Assembly: GCA_041936745.1 (NCBI GenBank)
Contig: JBHGWS010000002.1
Span: forward strand, 1-15,432
DNA length: 15,432 bases
Source: Darwinibacter acetoxidans_A
Lineage (GTDB): Bacteria > Bacillota > Limnochordia > Darwinibacteriales > Darwinibacteriaceae
Reading direction: 5' to 3'
Position 1 is the first letter of the stretch; each line of letters opens with the position of its first letter. A model generated the notes under the pieces. That model was not told the DNA's origin. It saw nothing but the letters and a program-made list of their open reading frames with translations, and ran no database searches. Both the position numbers and the translations under genes were made by a program. Shown piece after piece: positions 12,955 to 15,432 of the stretch.

Positions 12955-14811
12955 CTAGGACACCTCCACCATCGCGCCAAAAGGACAGACCTGGGCGCAG
13001 ACCCCGCAGCCGGCACAAAGAGCCGCATCAATAGCTATTTTATCGCCTTTTCGATAAAAGGCGGGGCAGGCAAAGGTGTTAATGCAGATGTCGCACCCGG
13101 TGCACTGATCCTCAAGTACCGTATAAGGGATAATTTCCTCTGCTCTTTTTCTCTTTTCCCGGTTTTCCATTAAGATACAGGGCGATCTTAGAATTACAAC
13201 AGCGGGCCCTGCAAATGAGATGGCGCGGTATAAAACATCTTCCGTTTCTTTTAGATTGGTAGGATCGCTCGTTTCCAAGAATTCAACCCCCAACCCGGCC
13301 ACCAATTTTTCCAAAGACAATTCATTAAAGGAATTTTGGCCCGCCGTCATGCCGGGATTCGGTTGATGGCCCGTCATTGCGGTAACCCTGTTGTCTAAGA
13401 TGACCAAAGTTGCATTATGGCCGTGATATATATTATTAATTAGGCCGGGAATCCCGCTGTGATAAAATGTCGAGTCGCCGATAAAGGCGATCACCGGCTG
13501 ATCGGTTGCCCGGGCAAAGCCTCCGGCAGTGCCCATACTGGAACCCATCGACAATAAATAGTCCGCGGTTTCAAAGGGGCTGCCGTAACCTAAGGAGTAG
13601 CAGCCGATATCGCTGGTGAAAATCGGCGCTTCAGTTTTGTGAACCCTGGCATACCTTCTGGCCGCTTTGACCGCCGCATAATAGGAATGGCGGTGGGAAC
13701 AACCGGGGCAGAGCTCCGGCGGCCTGGGCGGCATTTTTAATTCCTGATGCGCCGGGCGCTCCCTTTTGCTAAGTTCAACACCTAAAACTTCCGCCAGGGC
13801 TTCTTTCACCATCCCTGGCGTATATTCATAGGCCCGGGAAAAATGGCCCGTGTGTTTTCCGTATATCTCTACATCAATGCCTGTTCCATAGAGAAGGGAG
13901 CGCACGCCGTCTTCCACTAACGGCTCCAATTCTTCGACTATCAACAACTTTTCCAAACTATATTTTTTTATAAAATCCTTGATCAAAGTATCCGGCAGAG
14001 GATAACTAAAGCCGATGGTTAAGATCGGAATTTGGCCGGCGGCCTCTCTGGCGTAGGCGGCCCCCACACCGCTGGCGATGATCCCAACAGGCCCCTCTCC
14101 GGGATAAACTTGGTTTAAATCACTGCCGCTGCTGATTTCCGCCGCTCTTGCCAGCTTTTCCAACACGTCCCCATGCATCCTGTAGGAATTTATAGGAATC
14201 GGCACAAAGCGGGCCGGCTCTTTAACAAAAACAGATCTGCCTTTTGCTTTTTTCTTTTCGCCAAAAACCACCAGTCCCCTGGTATGGCTGACCCTCGTTG
14301 TTAACCTGAGAAGTATGGGCATTGCCAGTTCTTCCGACAGTTCAAAAGCCCGTTTTGTAAATTCTTTAGCCTCTTGAGGTGTTGCCGGCTCCAGCATGGG
14401 CATGTTTGCCAATCGGGCGTAAATTCGGTTGTCCTGCTCGTTTTGAGAAGAATGAACCGATGGATCATCGGCTGTGACAATAACCATGCCGCCTCTTGTG
14501 CCAACGTAAGCTGTACTCACGAAGGAGTCGGCTGCAACATTTAAACCAACATGCTTCATTGCTGTTAGGGAACGCAGACCGCTGGCTGCAGCCGCGGCGG
14601 CAACCTCGAGAGCCACTTTTTCATTTGTAGAGTATTCGTAATAATAATCGGCTCCCTCTTTCAAGCGCCAAAAAGTATCCCCGATCTCAGAGGAAGGGGT
14701 CCCCGGATACTGGGCGATGATATCAACACCTGCTTCCAAGGCGCCCCTGACGACGGCCTCGTTGCCTAGCAATAAGCTCTGCTGCCCTTCTTTGCCTTCT
14801 AATAAATTCAT
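12955..14811 (-). CDS. iorA: Indolepyruvate:ferredoxin oxidoreductase, alpha subunit
   Basis: 618 residues from the ATG at 14811, where GGGAGGG stands 5 nt away; the in-frame ATG at 14838 has no such site. It is the catalytic subunit of IorAB, using thiamine diphosphate, CoA and ferredoxin in the transamination-linked breakdown of Trp, Phe and Tyr. Residues about 1-180 form the pyrimidine-binding-type domain (GNEAVVRGALEAGV, AQYPGTPSSEI, STNEKVALE). The TDP-binding part shows CPGCSHRHSYY (368-378) and the motif from G-D-S (445) to L-D-N (474). The C-terminus carries two ferredoxin-type [4Fe-4S] sites: Cys 570, 573, 576, 582 and Cys 599, 602, 605, 609. The first has five rather than three residues before its last Cys, as in other IorA proteins. 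It leads the iorA-iorB-cstA operon. An IclR-type regulator gene lies just upstream on the same strand and may control it. Confidence 0.95.
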   Translation of the reverse strand: MNLLEGKEGQQSLLLGNEAVVRGALEAGVDIIAQYPGTPSSEIGDTFWRLKEGADYYYEYSTNEKVALEVAAAAAASGLRSLTAMKHVGLNVAADSFVSTAYVGTRGGMVIVTADDPSVHSSQNEQDNRIYARLANMPMLEPATPQEAKEFTKRAFELSEELAMPILLRLTTRVSHTRGLVVFGEKKKAKGRSVFVKEPARFVPIPINSYRMHGDVLEKLARAAEISSGSDLNQVYPGEGPVGIIASGVGAAYAREAAGQIPILTIGFSYPLPDTLIKDFIKKYSLEKLLIVEELEPLVEDGVRSLLYGTGIDVEIYGKHTGHFSRAYEYTPGMVKEALAEVLGVELSKRERPAHQELKMPPRPPELCPGCSHRHSYYAAVKAARRYARVHKTEAPIFTSDIGCYSLGYGSPFETADYLLSMGSSMGTAGGFARATDQPVIAFIGDSTFYHSGIPGLINNIYHGHNATLVILDNRVTAMTGHQPNPGMTAGQNSFNELSLEKLVAGLGVEFLETSDPTNLKETEDVLYRAISFAGPAVVILRSPCILMENREKRKRAEEIIPYTVLEDQCTGCDICINTFACPAFYRKGDKIAIDAALCAGCGVCAQVCPFGAMVEVS

Positions 14812-14816
14812 TTTTT

Positions 14817-14823
14817 CCCTCCC
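14817..14823 (-). promoter_or_regulatory. Shine-Dalgarno site choosing the iorA start
   Basis: Minus-strand GGGAGGG, with five A before the ATG at 14811. It selects that ATG over the one at 14838, which would add nine residues (MWNVFGREK) not expected in the family. Confidence 0.8.
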
Positions 14824-14828
14824 AAAAA

Positions 14829-14860
14829 CGTTCCACAATTCAGAACGTTGTTCTATGAAC
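14829..14860. promoter_or_regulatory. Array of GTTC/GAAC half-sites, candidate operator
   Basis: Four half-sites alternate in direction: GTTC 14830-14833, GAAC 14843-14846, GTTC 14850-14853, GAAC 14857-14860. They build three overlapping inverted repeats: CGTTC-N9-GAACG, AGAAC-GTT-GTTCT and GTTC-TAT-GAAC. The array sits between the adjacent IclR-type gene and iorA, near the iorA start. It is a candidate binding site for that regulator; alternatively it could fold as leader RNA. The regulator link is inference. Confidence 0.45.
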
Positions 14861-14875
14861 TCTTCCGGTGATCCT

Positions 14876-14881
14876 ATTCTA
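14876..14881 (-). promoter_or_regulatory. Possible -10 element of the iorA promoter
   Basis: Minus-strand TAGAAT lies upstream of the GTTC/GAAC array, so the array would fall in the early transcribed region. No good -35 hexamer is found 16-18 nt upstream, so the promoter is weak, needs an activator, or is elsewhere. Confidence 0.3.
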
Positions 14882-14935
14882 GTTAAATGCGAATTTTCCT
14901 TTAGGTTTTTAGGGGATTTTTTAATTTATTCCACT

Positions 14936-14966
14936 AAATAAAAAGCCGCTCAATCCTTCAGCGGCT
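14936..14966 (-). terminator. Rho-independent terminator of the IclR-type gene
   Basis: On the minus strand AGCCGCT (14960-14966) and AGCGGCT (14944-14950) form a 7-bp stem with a 9-nt loop, followed by TTTTATTT (14936-14943). It starts 9 nt after the stop codon at 14976. iorA therefore probably has its own promoter in the following 125 nt. Confidence 0.8.
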
Positions 14967-14975
14967 GTTCTCTTT

Positions 14976-15432
14976 TTATTCAATTTCTCTCTGGATCAGC
15001 TGCACTGCTGCCTGCAGCCGAGCGACAATTTCCGCCTCCGCCCCTTGTACCCTTTTTTTGGGCCCCGAAACGCTGATGCTTGCTATTGCTTCCCTTTCCT
15101 TGTTTAAAATGGGGACGGCCAAGCAGTAGAGGCCGTATTCAAGTTCTTCCCGGTCGCGGGAATAACCCCGTTTGGCGATTTTGGCAAACTCCGCCTCCAG
15201 CTTTTCCCTCTTCGTGATGGTATTGGCGGTAAACCGCTGCAGCTTTTTGCTTAAGACTGCTTCTCGGACTTCCGCCGGGGAGAAGGTAAGGAGCGCCTTG
15301 CCCACAGCAGAAGCGTGGCTGGGGCTGCGGCTGCCGATGGGCGGCGCGGCACTTAATCGATGAGTTGCCTGGATCTTATCAACGCTGATCACCTGGCTGT
15401 AATCCATTTCATCGAAAATGGCTAAATGCACC
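14976..15432 (-). CDS. IclR-family transcriptional regulator, effector domain (N-terminus outside window)
   Basis: 151 residues are visible and the frame is open to the window edge, so the GTG at 15431 is probably an internal Val and the winged-helix DNA-binding domain lies outside. The visible part is the IclR effector-binding domain: VHLAIFDEMDYSQVISVDKI, then PIGSRSPSHASAVGKALLTF, KRGYSRDREELEYGLYCLAVPI and ASISVSGP, all family landmarks. IclR proteins are dimers that bind small organic acids and usually control a neighbouring catabolic operon. Here the neighbour on the same strand is iorA-iorB-cstA, 164 nt downstream beyond the terminator. Control of that operon by an aryl or 2-oxo acid is inferred from position. 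Nothing in the visible half looks damaged. Confidence 0.9.
   Translation of the reverse strand, partial: VHLAIFDEMDYSQVISVDKIQATHRLSAAPPIGSRSPSHASAVGKALLTFSPAEVREAVLSKKLQRFTANTITKREKLEAEFAKIAKRGYSRDREELEYGLYCLAVPILNKEREAIASISVSGPKKRVQGAEAEIVARLQAAVQLIQREIE

Noticed and set aside
14812..14838. ATG at 14838 as iorA start
   Set aside because: It would bury the GGGAGGG ribosome-binding site inside the coding region and add nine residues not expected in the family.
14717..14941. 74-codon + strand ORF over the iorA leader
   Set aside because: Half of it is antisense to iorA and the rest covers the operator and promoter region; no ribosome-binding site and no recognisable features.
1..15432. CRISPR arrays, tRNA or rRNA genes, insertion sequences
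   Set aside because: Read for regularly spaced repeats, cloverleaf-like stretches and transposase motifs on both strands; none was found. A computed search would be more sensitive.

Overview
The window looks like chromosome from an anaerobic, amino-acid-fermenting member of the Firmicutes that probably has an outer membrane. Ribosome-binding sites are strong (GGAGG type), GC content is moderate, and the metabolic genes (indolepyruvate:ferredoxin oxidoreductase, phosphate butyryltransferase, butyrate kinase, CstA) fit an anaerobic fermenter. A secretin, and next to it a signal-peptide protein that reads like a small beta-barrel ending in Phe, point to a diderm lineage. This taxonomic reading is inference; no rRNA or other marker gene is present.

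Left block (1-5253, + strand) is an envelope or secretion locus. In order: two related secreted proteins sharing a W-Y-x-R-[RK]-P-G-x-Y-F-A motif (the first cut by the window edge); two tandem hairpins; a secreted protein built of two similar halves of Ig-like domains, its N-terminus resembling the DUF916 domain of WxL-interacting proteins; a short 409-residue secretin overlapping it by 8 nt; and a 236-residue putative outer-membrane barrel 3 nt later. A hairpin terminator closes the block. No secretion ATPase, inner-membrane platform or prepilin peptidase lies in the window. This is the best candidate here for an undescribed system.

Middle (5254-6642): a minus-strand Uma2-type nuclease with an N-terminal excisionase-like HTH, read from TTG, followed by an in-frame 36-codon extension beyond its TAG. 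Upstream of it, a 529-nt stretch holds a plausible promoter, two imperfect hairpins and a weak 77-codon ORF.

Right block (6578-15432, all minus strand) is metabolic. Read in transcription order: the effector domain of an IclR-type regulator (cut by the window edge) and its terminator; a leader with four GTTC/GAAC half-sites; iorA-iorB-cstA; a strong terminator; a small membrane protein, a cysteine-free ArsA/Get3-like ATPase and a membrane-anchored protein of unknown family; then buk and ptb. A plausible combined role is uptake of peptides or pyruvate (CstA), oxidation of aryl or other 2-oxo acids to acyl-CoA with reduced ferredoxin (IorAB), and recovery of ATP from acyl-CoA through acyl phosphate (Ptb, Buk), under IclR-type control. 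The ATPase module between these metabolic genes is unexplained.
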